Shown here one piece after another: positions 1 to 9,913 of a stretch of DNA of 64,000 nucleotides. This DNA is from Xanthostigma xanthostigma (taxonomy: Eukaryota; Arthropoda; Insecta; Raphidioptera; Raphidiidae): assembly GCA_963575645.1 (NCBI GenBank), contig OY754470.1, positions 32,842,501-32,906,500 of the forward strand. The letters run 5' to 3'. The number at the start of each line of letters is the position of its first letter. The stretch's first letter is position 1. The position numbers and the translations under genes are program-made. A model generated the notes under the pieces. It saw nothing but the letters and a program-made list of their open reading frames with translations. It made no database searches and was not told the DNA's origin.

Positions 1-165
1 ATGCAGTTTGCATTTTCTTATGAGAGAATGATCCAAACCTGAATGTTATAGTGTAAATAGACTTACCTTAATGAAATAAAGCAATTTTGCCTATAAGGAC
101 TCATTTGCCCCTAATTGTCATAAAGCATGTAAAAACTGCTTGTATGCGTTAAAATAATGGTAAAT
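1..165 (+). repeat. Reference satellite monomer with internal landmarks
   Basis: First complete monomer, used as a key for the rest. Positions 1-13 are ATGCAGTTTGCAT, a perfect dyad with 5-bp arms ATGCA/TGCAT around GTT. Positions 59-69 (AGACTTACCTT) read AAGGTAAGTCT on the minus strand, a match to the metazoan 5' splice-site consensus. An AATAAA hexamer lies within the following GAAATAAAGC. The second half holds TAATTGTCATAAAGCATG, the A-tract GTAAAAACTGC and the end TTAAAATAATGGTAAAT. This is one of several haplotypes; others carry CACGCAATTGTCGTGAAGC or CACCTAATTGTCGTAAAGC. Confidence 0.95.
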
Positions 166-3030
166 ATGCAGTTTGCATTTTCTTATGAGAGAATGATCCA
201 AACCTGAATGTTATAGTGAAAATAGACTTACCTTTGTAAAATAACGCAATTTTGCCTATAAGGACTCATTTGCACGCAATTGTCGTGAAGCATGTAAAAA
301 CTGCTTGTCTGCGTTTAAATAATGGTTAATATGCAGTTTGCATTTTCTTATGAGAGAATGATCCTAACCTGAATGTTATAGTGTAAAAAGACTTACCTTC
401 ATGAAATAAAGCACTTTTGCCTATAAGGACTCATTTGCCCTTAATTGTCATAAAGCATGTAAAAACTGCTTGTATGCGTTAAAATAATGGTTAATATGCA
501 GATTGCATTTTCTTATGTGAGAATGATCCAAACCTGAATGTTATAGTGTAAATAGACTTACCTTTGTAAAATAAATCAATTTTGCCTATAAGGACTCATT
601 CGCACGCAATTGTCGTGAAGCATGTAAAAACTGCTTGTCTGCGTTAAAATAATGGTTAATATGCAGTTTGCATTTTCTTATGAGAGAATGATCCAACCTG
701 AATGTTATAGTGAAAGTAGACTTACCTTTGTGAAATAAAACAATTTTGCCTTTAAGGACTTATTTGCACCTAATTGTCGTAAACCATGTAAAAACTGCTT
801 GTCTGCGTGAAAATGATAGTCAATATTCAGTTTGCATTTTCTTATGAGAGAATGATCCAAACCTGTTGGTTATAGTGTAAATAGACTTACCCTCACGAAA
901 TAAAGCAATTTTGCCTATAGGGATTCATTTGCACCTAATTGTCATAAAGCATGTAAAAACTGCTTGTATGCGTTAAAATAATAGTTAATATGCAGTTTGC
1001 ATTTTCTTGTGAGAGAATGATCCAAACCTGAATGTTATAGTGTAAGTAAACTAACCTTTGTGAAATAAAGCAATTTTGCCTATAAGGACTCATTTGCACC
1101 TAATTGTCGTAAAGCATGTAAAAACTGCTTGTCTGCAATAAAATAATGGTTAATATGCAGTTTGCATTTTCTTATGAGAGAATAATCCAAACCTGAATGT
1201 TATAGTGTAAATGGACTAACCTTCATGAAATAAAGCAATTTTGCCTATAAGGACCCATTTGCCCCTAATTGTCATAAAGCATGTAAAAACTGCTTGTATG
1301 CGTTAAAATAATGGTTAATATGCAGTTTTCATTTTCTTATGAGAGAATGATCCAAACCTGAATGTTATAGTGTAAATAGACTTATCCTCATGAAATAAAG
1401 CAATTTTGCCTATAAGGACACAATTGCACCTAATTGTCATAAAGCATGTAAAAACTGCTTGTATGCGTTGAAATAATGGTTAATATGCAGTTTGCATTTT
1501 CTTAGGAGAGAATGATTTAAACCTGAATGTCATAGTGTAAATAGACTTACCCTCATGAAATAAAGCAATTTTGCTTATAAGGACTCATTTGCACCTAATT
1601 GTCGTAAAGCATGAAAAAACTGCTTGTCTGCGTTTAAATAATGGTTAATATGCAGTTTGCATTTTCTTATGAGAGAATGATCCAAACCTAAATGTTATAG
1701 TATAAATAGACTTACCTTCATGAAATAAAGCAATTTTGCCTATAAGGACTCATTTGCCCCTAATTGTCATAAAGCATGTAAAAACTGCTTGTATGCGTTA
1801 AAATAATGGTTAATATGCAGTTTGCATTTTCTTATGAGAGAATGATCCAAACCTGAATGTTAGAGTGTAAATAGACTTACCTTTGTAAAATAAAGCAATT
1901 TTGCCTATGACGACTCATTTGCACGCAATTGTCGTGAAGCATGTAAAAACTGCTAGTCTGCGTAAAAATGATAGTAAATATGCAGTTTGCATTTTCTTAT
2001 GAGAGAATGATCCAAACCTTAATGTTATAGTGTAAATAGACTTACCTTTGTAAAATAAAGCAATTTTGCTTATAAGGACTCATTTGCACGCAATTGTCGT
2101 GAAGCATATAAAAACTGCTTGTCTGCGTTAAAATAATGGTTAATATGCAGTTTGCATTTTCTTATGAGAGAATGATCCAAACCTGAATGTTATAGTGTAA
2201 ATAGATTTACCTTTGAAAAATAAAGCAATTTTGCCTATAAGGACTTATTTGCACGCAATTGTCGTGAAGCATGTAAAAACTGCTTGTCTGCGTGAAAATG
2301 ATAGTAAATATGCAGTTTGCATTTTCTTATGAGAGAATGATCCAAACCTGAACGTTATAGTGTAAATAGACTTACCCTCATGAAATAAAGCAATTTTGTC
2401 TATAAATATTCATTTGCACCTAATTGTCGTAAAGCATGTGAAAACTGCTTGTCTGCGTTTAAATAATGGTTAATATGCAGTTTGCATTTTCTTATGAGAG
2501 AATGATCCAAACCTGAATGTTATAGTGTAAATAGACATACCCTCATGAAATATAGCACTTTTGCCTATAAGGCCTCATTTGCACCTAATTGTCGTAAAGC
2601 ATGTAAAAACTGCTTGTCAGCGTTAAAATAATGGTTAATATGCTGTTTGCATTTTCTTATGTGAGAATGATCCAAACCTGAATGTTATAGTGTAAATAGA
2701 CTTACCTTAATGAAATAAAGCAATTTTGCCTATAAGGACTCATTTGCCCCGAATTGTCATAAAGCATGTAAAAACTGCTTGTATGCGTTAAAATATTGGT
2801 TAATATGCAGTTTGCATTTTCTTATGAAAGAATGATCTAAACCTGAATGTTATAGTGAAAATAGACTTACCTTTGTAAAATAACGCAAATTTGCCTATAA
2901 GGACTCATTTGCACGCAATTGTCGTGAAGCATGTAAAAACTGCTTGTCTGCGTTAAAATAATGGTTAATATGCAGTTTGCATTTTCTTATGAGAGAATGA
3001 TCCAAACCTGAATGTTTTAGTGTAAATAGA

Positions 3031-5358
3031 CTTATTCTCATGAAATAAAGCAATTTTGCCTATAAGGACTCATTTGCACCTAATTGTCGTAAAGCATGTG
3101 AAAACTGCTTGTCTGCGTGAAAATGATAGTAAATATGCAGTTTGCATTTTCTTATGAGAGAATGATCCAAACCTGAACGTTATAGTGTAAATAGACTTAC
3201 CCTCATGAAATAAAGCAATTTTGCCTATAAAGATTCATTTGCACCTAATTGTCGTAAAGCATGTAAAAACTGCTTGTCTGCGTTAAAATAATGGTTAATA
3301 TGCAGTTTGCATTTTCTTATGAGAGAATGATCCAAACCTGAATGTTATAATGTAAATAGACTTACCTTCATGAAATAAAGTAATTTTGCCTATAAGGACT
3401 CATTAATTGCATCTAATTGTCATAAAGCATGTAAAAACTGCTTGTATGCGTTAAAATAATGGTTAATATGCAGTTTGCATTTTCTTATGAGAGAATGATC
3501 TAAACCTGAATGGTATAGTGTAAATAGACTTACCTTTGTAAAATAAAGCAATTTTGCCCACAAGGACTCATTTGCACGCAATTGTCGTGAACCATGTAAA
3601 AACTGCTTGTCTGCGTTAAAATAATGGTTAATATGCAGTTTGCATTTTCTTATGAGAGAATGATCCAAACCTGAATGTTATAGTGTAAATAGACTTACCT
3701 TCATGAAATAAAGCAATTTTGCCTATAAGGACTCATTTGCCCCTAATTGTCATAAAGCATGTAAAAACTGCTTGTCAGCGTTAAAATAATGGTTAATATG
3801 CAGTTTGCATTTTCTTATGAGAGAATGATCCAAACCTGAATGTTATAATGTAAATAGACTTACCTTCATGAAATAAAGCAATTTTGCTTATAAGGACTCA
3901 TTAATTGCATCTAATTGTCATAAAGCATGTAAAAACTGCTTGTATGCGTTAAAATAATGGTTAATATGCAGTTTGCATTTTCTTATGAGAGAATGATCCA
4001 AACCTGAATGTTATAGTGTAAATAGATTTACCTTAATGAAATAAAGCAATTTTGCCTATAAGGATTCATTAATTGCATCTAATTGTCATAAAGCATGTAA
4101 AAACTGCTTGTATGCGTTAAAATAATGGTTAATATGCAGTTTGCATTTTCTTATGAGAGAATGATCCAAACCTGAATGTTATAGTGTAAATAGACTTATT
4201 CTCATGAAATAAAGCAATTTTGCCTATAAGGACTCATTTGCACCTAATTGTCGTAAAGCATGTGAAAACTGCTTGTCTGCGTGAAAATGATAGTAAATAT
4301 GCAGTTTGCATTTTCTTATGAGAGAATGATCCAAACCTGAACGTTATAGTGTAAATAGACTTACCCTCATGAAATAAAGCAATTTTGCCTATAAAGATTC
4401 ATTTGCACCTAATTGTCGTAAAGCATGTAAAAACTGCTTGTCTGCGTTAAAATAATGGTTAATATGCAGTTTGCATTTTCTTATGAGAGAATGATCCAAA
4501 CCTGAATGTTATAATGTAAATAGACTTACCTTCATGAAATAAAGTAATTTTGCCTATAAGGACTCATTAATTGCATCTAATTGTCATAAAGCATGTAAAA
4601 ACTGCTTGTATGCGTTAAAATAATGTTTAATATGCAGTTTGCATTTTCTTATGAGAGAATGATCTAAACCTGAATGGTATAGTGTAAATAGACTTACCTT
4701 TGTAAAATAAAGCAATTTTGCCCACAAGGACTCATTTGCACGCAATTGTCGTGAACCATGTAAAAACTGCTTGTCTGCGTTAAAATAATGGTTAATATGC
4801 AGTTTGCATTTTCTTATGAGAGAATGATCCAAACCTGAATGTTATAGTGTAAATAGACTTACCTTCATGAAATAAAGCAATTTTGCCTATAAGGACTCAT
4901 TTGCCCCTAATTGTCATAAAGCATGTAAAAACTGCTTGTCAGCGTTAAAATAATGGTTAATATGCAGTTTGCATTTTCTTATGAGAGAATGATCCAAACC
5001 TGAATGTTATAATGTAAATAGACTTACCTTCATGAAATAAAGCAATTTTGCTTATAAGGACTCATTAATTGCATCTAATTGTCATAAAGCATGTAAAAAC
5101 TGCTTGTATGCGTTAAAATAATGGTTAATATGCAGTTTGCATTTTCTTATGAGAGAATGATCCAAACCTGAATGTTATAGTGTAAATAGATTTACCTTAA
5201 TGAAATAAAGCAATTTTGCCTATAAGGATTCATTAATTGCATCTAATTGTCATAAAGCATGTAAAAACTGCTTGTATGCGTTAAAATAATGGTTAATATG
5301 CAGTTTGCATTTTCTTATGAGAGAATGATCCAAACCTGAATGTTATAGTGTAAATAGA
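3031..5358 (+). repeat. Tandem duplication of a 7-monomer, 1164-bp block
   Basis: The rare variant CTTATTCTCATG occurs at 3031 and again at 4195, exactly 1164 bp apart. The intervening order of variants (GAACG monomer, TATAATG monomer, TGGTATAG monomer with TTGCCCACAAGG, CAGCG monomer, two CATTAATTGC monomers) repeats in the second copy. By eye only a few substitutions separate the copies, for example GGTTAATATG versus TGTTTAATATG. The related block at 14761-15924 exists once only, so this duplication is local to the left part of the window. Limits are approximate to within about one monomer. Confidence 0.85.
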
Positions 5359-7108
5359 CTTACCTTTATGAAATAAAGCAATTTTGCCTATAAGGACTCA
5401 TTTGCACGCAATTGTCGTGAACCATGTAAAAACTGCTTGTCTGCGTTAAAATAATGGTTAATATGCAGTTTGCATTTTCTTATGAGAGAATGATCCAAAC
5501 CTGAATGTTATAGTGTAAATAGACTTACCTTCATGAAATAAAGCAATTTTGCCTATAAGGACTTATTTTCCCCTAATTGTCATAAAGCATGTAAAAACTG
5601 CTTGTCAGCGTTAAATTAATGGTTAATATGCAGTTTGCATTTTCTTATGAGAGAATGATCCAAACCTGAATGTTATAATGTAAATAGACTTACCTTCATG
5701 AAATAAAGCAATTTTGCCTATAAGGACTTATTTGCACGCAATTGTCGTGAAGCATATAAAAACTGCTTGTCTGCGTGAAAATGATAGTAAATATGCAGTT
5801 TGCATTTTCTTATGAGAGAATGATCCAAACCTGAATGTTATAGTGTAAATAGACTTACCCTCATGTAATAAAGCAATTTTGCCTATAAAGACTCATTTGC
5901 ACCTAATTGTCGTAAAGCATGTAAAAACTGCTTGTCTGCGTTTAAATAATGGTTAATATGCAGTTTGCATTTTCTTATGAGAGAATGATCCAAACCTGAA
6001 TGTTATAGTGTAAATAGACTTACCTTCATGATATAAAGCAATTTTGCCTATAAGCACTCATTTGCCCCTAATTGTCATAAAGCATGTAAAAACTGCTTGT
6101 ATGCGTTAAAATAATGGTGAATTGCAGCAGTTTGCATTTTCTTATGAGAGAATGATCCAAACCTGAATGTTATAGTGTAAATAGACTTACCCTCATGAAA
6201 TAAAGCACTTTTGCCTATAAGGACTCATTTGCACCTAATTGTCGTTAAGCATGTAAAAACTGCTTGTCAGCGTTAAAATAATGGTTAATATGCAGTTTGC
6301 ATTTTCTTATGAGAGAATGATCCAAACCTGAATGTTATAGTGTAAATAGACTTACCTTAATGAAATAAAGCAATTTTGCCTATAAGGACTCATTTGCATC
6401 TTATTGTCATAAAGCATGTAAAAACTGCTTGTATGCGTTAAAATAATGGTTAATATGCAGTTTGCATTTTCTTATAAGAGAATGATCCAAACCTGAATGT
6501 TATAGTGTAAATAGACTTACCTTCATGAAATAAAGCAATTTTGCCTATAAGGACTCATTTGCCTCTAATTGTCATAAAGCATGTAAAAACTGCTTGTCAG
6601 CGTTAAAATAATGGTTAATATGCAGTTTGCATTTTCTTATGAGAGATTGATCCAAACCTGAATGTTATAATGTAAATAGACTTACCTTCATGAAATAAAG
6701 CAATTTTGCCTATAAGGACTCATTAATTGCATCTAATTGTCATAAAGCATGTAAAAACTGCTTGTATGCGTTAAAATAATGGTTAATATGCAGTTTGCAT
6801 TTTCTTATGAGAGAATGATCCAAACCTGAATGTTATAGTGTAAATAGACTTACCTTAATGAAATAAAGCAATTTTGCCTTTAAGGACTCATTAATTGCAT
6901 CTAATTGTCATAAAGCATGTAAAAACTGCTTGTATGCGTTAAAATACTGGTTAATATGCAGTTTGCATTTTCTTATGAGAGAATGATCCAAACCTGAATG
7001 TTATAGTGAAAATAGACTAACCTTTGTAAAATAACGCAATTTTGCCTATAAGGACTCATTTGCACGCAATTGTCGTGAAGCATTTAAAAACTGCTTGTCT
7101 GCGTGAAA

Positions 7109-9823
7109 ATGATAGTAAATATATCAAATAAAATAAATGAGCTTAGTATATATCTGAATAAAAATAAATATGATATTGTATGTGTAACGGAACACTGGAT
7201 GAAAGAAGATATGATTGAAGCTATAATAATTCCGAATTATACAACAATTAGCTATTTCTCAAGAAATACTTATCTGCATGGAGGGGTAGCAATTTTTGCC
7301 AAAAATAATATTAGAGCATCCCAAAGAACGGACATTGTTAACCTAAGTGAAGAAATGCACAGTGAATTTGCTGCTATTGAAATACAAGATTTTAGTAGTA
7401 TTGTAGTAACATTATATAGATCACCAAATGGGGACTTTAGTTTATTTTACGAAAAACTAAATTTAGTTTTAGAAAGAACTTTTGATAGTAAAATTAAAAA
7501 TATTTTCATTGTAGGTGATTTTAATATTAATTTTTTAAGTCCATCGAGTAACCTAGACTTATGCACTAATTTATTTTATTCCTACAACTTGCATATTGTT
7601 TTTAATGATTTTTCCAGAGTTAATAATTTCAGTGCAACTTGTATTGACAATTGTTTAACTAACTGTGATGAAGCATTGTATGAAAAGGAGGTAGTTAATC
7701 CTGGTTTGTCGGACCATTATGGTCAAGTAATTAAAATGAAAGCTAATAGGGTTGAAAATGAGCCAAAGACGTATGTAAGATGTAGAATAGTAAATGAACA
7801 GAATAAATTGCTGTTTACAGAAAAATTAAAACATATAGACTGGGAACAAATTGAAAAGATAGATGATGCCAATGAGTGTTTTGAATTTTTTAACGAATTG
7901 CTAGGAAATGCAGTGAATAGTAGTTTTCCGGTTAGAAACAAAATAAAAAGTAATATGTGCAGGCCTGACTTAGATTTTGGTAACAATTCCACACTGAACA
8001 TAATAAAAGAAACGTTCCTCTTTATATGCGAAATACTAAAATTAAATCACACCCCTACAATATATACATTATTTAAGGAGTATAAACATCTGTATAAAAA
8101 CGCTATCGTAGACTCTAAACAGATAACATACAACAATTACGTGTCAAAAGCCAATAACAAACAAAAGGCCATATGGAATATAATTAAGCAAGAGACTGGT
8201 AAAAATAAATCTGAGTCACTGAACAATTTAAACCCAAATGACGTGAATGATTTTTTTACAAAAATGGGCAATCACGCAGATGCTATTGATACAGACGAAT
8301 CAATAAATTACTTAGAAAATATAAATCATAAAGGTCATAATTCATCAATGTACATGGCACCAGTACATAAGGACGAAATAGAGGCGATCATATCAAGTCT
8401 AAAGAACAAAAATAGTGCCGATGTATATGATCTCAGTAACAATATAATAAAATCTGCTAAAGAGTTTATAATAGAACCTCTAGCTTTCGTAATTAATAAG
8501 TGTTTATCTGTAGGAATTTTTCCTGATATTCTAAAAATAGCAAAGGTTGTACCAATTTTCAAAGGAGGTGATAAAGATGATAAAAATAATTATAGACCAG
8601 TGTCGATTCTCCCAGTCCTGTCAAAAGTTTTTGAGATAGTAATTAAAAACAGGCTTTTGTCCTTCTGTAACAGCTTCAATATTATAAATAACAGACAGTT
8701 TGCATACCAACAAAATAAATCTACGACCTTAGCACTAATAAATGTTTATAATATAATCCTAGAGAATTTAAATAATCGGAGAATCGTTGCCTTGACATTA
8801 TGTGACTTAAGCAAAGCATTTGATAGCGTACCACATAGTCTATTATTACGAAAGCTTGAGTATTACGGAGTAAGAGGTGTACCCTGGGCATTACTTGATT
8901 CATATTTAAAAAACAGAATTCAGAAAGTGGTTATAGGGAACAGAGAATCAACCTATTTAGAGAGTAAGTGCGGGGTTCCTCAGGGATCAGTGTTAGGGCC
9001 GATTCTTTTCCTGTTTTATATTAATGACTTAGTTGACAATGTGAGCAATGCAGAAATCTTTTTATATGCAGATGATACATCATTACTTCATGTTTCTGAG
9101 GATAATAGCTCTCTCTGTGTTTCTAAGAGAAGAGCCTTAGAGGAAACTTCAAAATGGTTTGAAGCAAATCATCTGAAGCTAAACAAATCAAAAACTCAGG
9201 AGATATGCTTTGAGGGTGATACAGATGTGAATGTAAAGTTCCTAGGAGTATATTTTAGTAGCAACCTTAAATGGAAAACACACATTGGCGTCATCTGTAA
9301 AAAACTTTCAAAAACACTATTCCTCTTAAGAAAAATGGCAGACTGTACGTCTTATGAAGTTTTAAAAAAAATTTATTACGGTAATTTTCACTCAGTTTTA
9401 ACATATGGTATTATATTATGGGGTTCATCTGCAGAATCAATTAACATTTTTAAGTTACAGAAAAGAGCCATTAGAATTTTATCAAAAGTACCGGCGAGAA
9501 CTCCTTGCAAAGAATATTTTATACAAAATAAAATTTTAACATTACCAAGCGTCTTTATATACGAATGTTTAGTATACCTGAAACTAAATATTTCAAAATT
9601 TAATTTTAATTATGAAAACCATAGTTACCAAACTAGAGCTAATATTGATATTCAGCAATCAAGATTCTCAGCGAACAAATATAAATATGGAGCAAATTAT
9701 TGGGCAATTTCATTTTATAATAAGCTACCTCAAAAAATAAGACGGTTACCAATAAATAAATACAAAAAGGAAATTAAGGAAACTTTACTAAATAGTGCTT
9801 TATATGATTTTAAACAATTTTAA
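7109..9823 (+). CDS. LINE endonuclease/reverse transcriptase polyprotein (ORF2-type, N-terminally truncated)
   Basis: 904 codons from the first ATG (7109) to TAA (9821-9823), with no stop or frameshift. Known role of the family: the endonuclease nicks chromosomal DNA and the RT copies the element RNA at the nick (target-primed reverse transcription). Endonuclease, residues about 1-210: catalytic Glu in VTEHW (E28), GGVAIFAK (58-65), YRSP (103-106), GDFN (136-139) and the terminal SDH (201-203). The N-terminal Asn motif expected upstream is absent, so nicking activity is doubtful. RT, about 415-720: NNYRPVS (493-499), DLSKAFD with catalytic D566, GVPQGSV (622-628), YADD (653-656) and KFLGV (710-714). 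The C-terminal region has ILWGSS (769-774) and an HSYQTR-type motif, common in such LINEs. The first four codons and the start ATG are satellite DNA, so this is a chimeric, not native, start. A GTG at 7103 is in frame but has no eukaryotic relevance. Expression is unknown. Confidence 0.93.
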   Translation: MIVNISNKINELSIYLNKNKYDIVCVTEHWMKEDMIEAIIIPNYTTISYFSRNTYLHGGVAIFAKNNIRASQRTDIVNLSEEMHSEFAAIEIQDFSSIVVTLYRSPNGDFSLFYEKLNLVLERTFDSKIKNIFIVGDFNINFLSPSSNLDLCTNLFYSYNLHIVFNDFSRVNNFSATCIDNCLTNCDEALYEKEVVNPGLSDHYGQVIKMKANRVENEPKTYVRCRIVNEQNKLLFTEKLKHIDWEQIEKIDDANECFEFFNELLGNAVNSSFPVRNKIKSNMCRPDLDFGNNSTLNIIKETFLFICEILKLNHTPTIYTLFKEYKHLYKNAIVDSKQITYNNYVSKANNKQKAIWNIIKQETGKNKSESLNNLNPNDVNDFFTKMGNHADAIDTDESINYLENINHKGHNSSMYMAPVHKDEIEAIISSLKNKNSADVYDLSNNIIKSAKEFIIEPLAFVINKCLSVGIFPDILKIAKVVPIFKGGDKDDKNNYRPVSILPVLSKVFEIVIKNRLLSFCNSFNIINNRQFAYQQNKSTTLALINVYNIILENLNNRRIVALTLCDLSKAFDSVPHSLLLRKLEYYGVRGVPWALLDSYLKNRIQKVVIGNRESTYLESKCGVPQGSVLGPILFLFYINDLVDNVSNAEIFLYADDTSLLHVSEDNSSLCVSKRRALEETSKWFEANHLKLNKSKTQEICFEGDTDVNVKFLGVYFSSNLKWKTHIGVICKKLSKTLFLLRKMADCTSYEVLKKIYYGNFHSVLTYGIILWGSSAESINIFKLQKRAIRILSKVPARTPCKEYFIQNKILTLPSVFIYECLVYLKLNISKFNFNYENHSYQTRANIDIQQSRFSANKYKYGANYWAISFYNKLPQKIRRLPINKYKKEIKETLLNSALYDFKQF

Positions 9824-9892
9824 TTCTATGTCTTTTTTATATTGTATGTAACAACTTTGTATTGACGTGTTTACTAGGTGAACAAAATAAAT
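9824..9892 (+). other. LINE 3' untranslated region
   Basis: 69 bp between the ORF stop and the trinucleotide tail, A+T-rich. It contains GTATTGACGTGTTTACTAGG and ends in AACAAAATAAAT. Short 3' UTRs of this style followed by (ATT)n are common in insect jockey/CR1-like elements (from memory of the families, not a search). In this group the 3' end is what the RT recognises to prime copying. No hairpin stands out by eye. Confidence 0.75.
9886..9891 (+). promoter_or_regulatory. Candidate polyadenylation signal AATAAA of the LINE
   Basis: A canonical hexamer 62 bp after the stop codon and 2 bp before the (ATT)n tail. The tail is a trinucleotide repeat rather than poly(A), so the hexamer may be part of the tail-proximal 3' end rather than a working cleavage signal. 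The satellite itself also carries AATAAA in most monomers, which lowers the specificity of the call. Confidence 0.5.
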
Positions 9893-9913
9893 ATTATTAT
9901 TATTATTATTATT
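9893..9913 (+). repeat. (ATT)7 microsatellite tail of the LINE
   Basis: Seven uninterrupted ATT units immediately precede the resumed satellite ATGCAG. Short simple-repeat tails instead of poly(A) are characteristic of several LINE clades. The tail is perfect, which fits a recent insertion. The last AT before GCAG could belong to either the tail or the target, so the 3' junction is ambiguous by 2 bp. Confidence 0.95.

Larger units (their letters stand above)
1..7120 (+). repeat. Satellite array, about 165-bp monomers, left of the LINE
   Basis: Tandem head-to-tail satellite. Successive monomers start with ATGCAG at 1, 166, 331, 496 and 661, then ATTCAG at 825 and ATGCAG at 990, so the spacing is 164-165 bp. 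Copies with an extra AAT-type triplet (CATTAATTGCATCT instead of CATTTGCATCT) are 168 bp. The first third of the monomer (ATGCAGTTTGCATTTTC through AACCTGAATG) is nearly invariant. Variation concentrates in three places: after GACTTACC, around CAATTGTCGTGAAGC versus TAATTGTCATAAAGC, and in the last 20 bp (TTAAAATAATGGTTAAT versus GTGAAAATGATAGTAAAT). All copies lie in the same orientation. I see no gene, RNA gene or unique DNA here. The array continues beyond the left edge. Confidence 0.98.
7121..9913 (+). mobile_element. 5'-truncated non-LTR retrotransposon (LINE; jockey/CR1-like, APE-type)
   Basis: A 2793-bp non-satellite insert carries one ORF with apurinic-type endonuclease and reverse transcriptase domains, a 69-bp 3' UTR, AATAAA at 9886-9891 and an (ATT)7 tail. 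There are no LTRs and no terminal inverted repeats. The element lies in the same orientation as the monomers. It is truncated at the 5' end: there is no 5' UTR or ORF1, and the endonuclease lacks its first catalytic motif. Satellite sequence runs to GTAAAT at 7120 and resumes with ATGCAG at 9914. Flanking offsets to the paralogue at 17523 (10402 bp upstream of the insert, 7609 bp downstream) differ by exactly 2793, so no target base was lost or gained, apart from a possible shared AT. Clade assignment beyond 'jockey/CR1-like' is a guess from protein style. Confidence 0.95.

Noticed and set aside
3420..3668. Minus-strand 82-codon ORF, repeated at 4584, 15150, 37775 and 40096
   Set aside because: It is one and a half satellite monomers read on the minus strand and repeats its own sequence internally. 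It recurs only where a 168-bp monomer shifts the frame and has no gene-like context.
7723..8903. Minus-strand ORFs of 60-92 codons inside the LINE
   Set aside because: They are shadows of the plus-strand endonuclease/RT ORF, which has complete family motifs.
7121..9913. LTR retrotransposon or group II intron as the source of the RT ORF
   Set aside because: No LTRs, integrase, protease or gag, and no intron RNA structure. An APE-type endonuclease N-terminal to the RT and a simple-repeat 3' tail identify a LINE.
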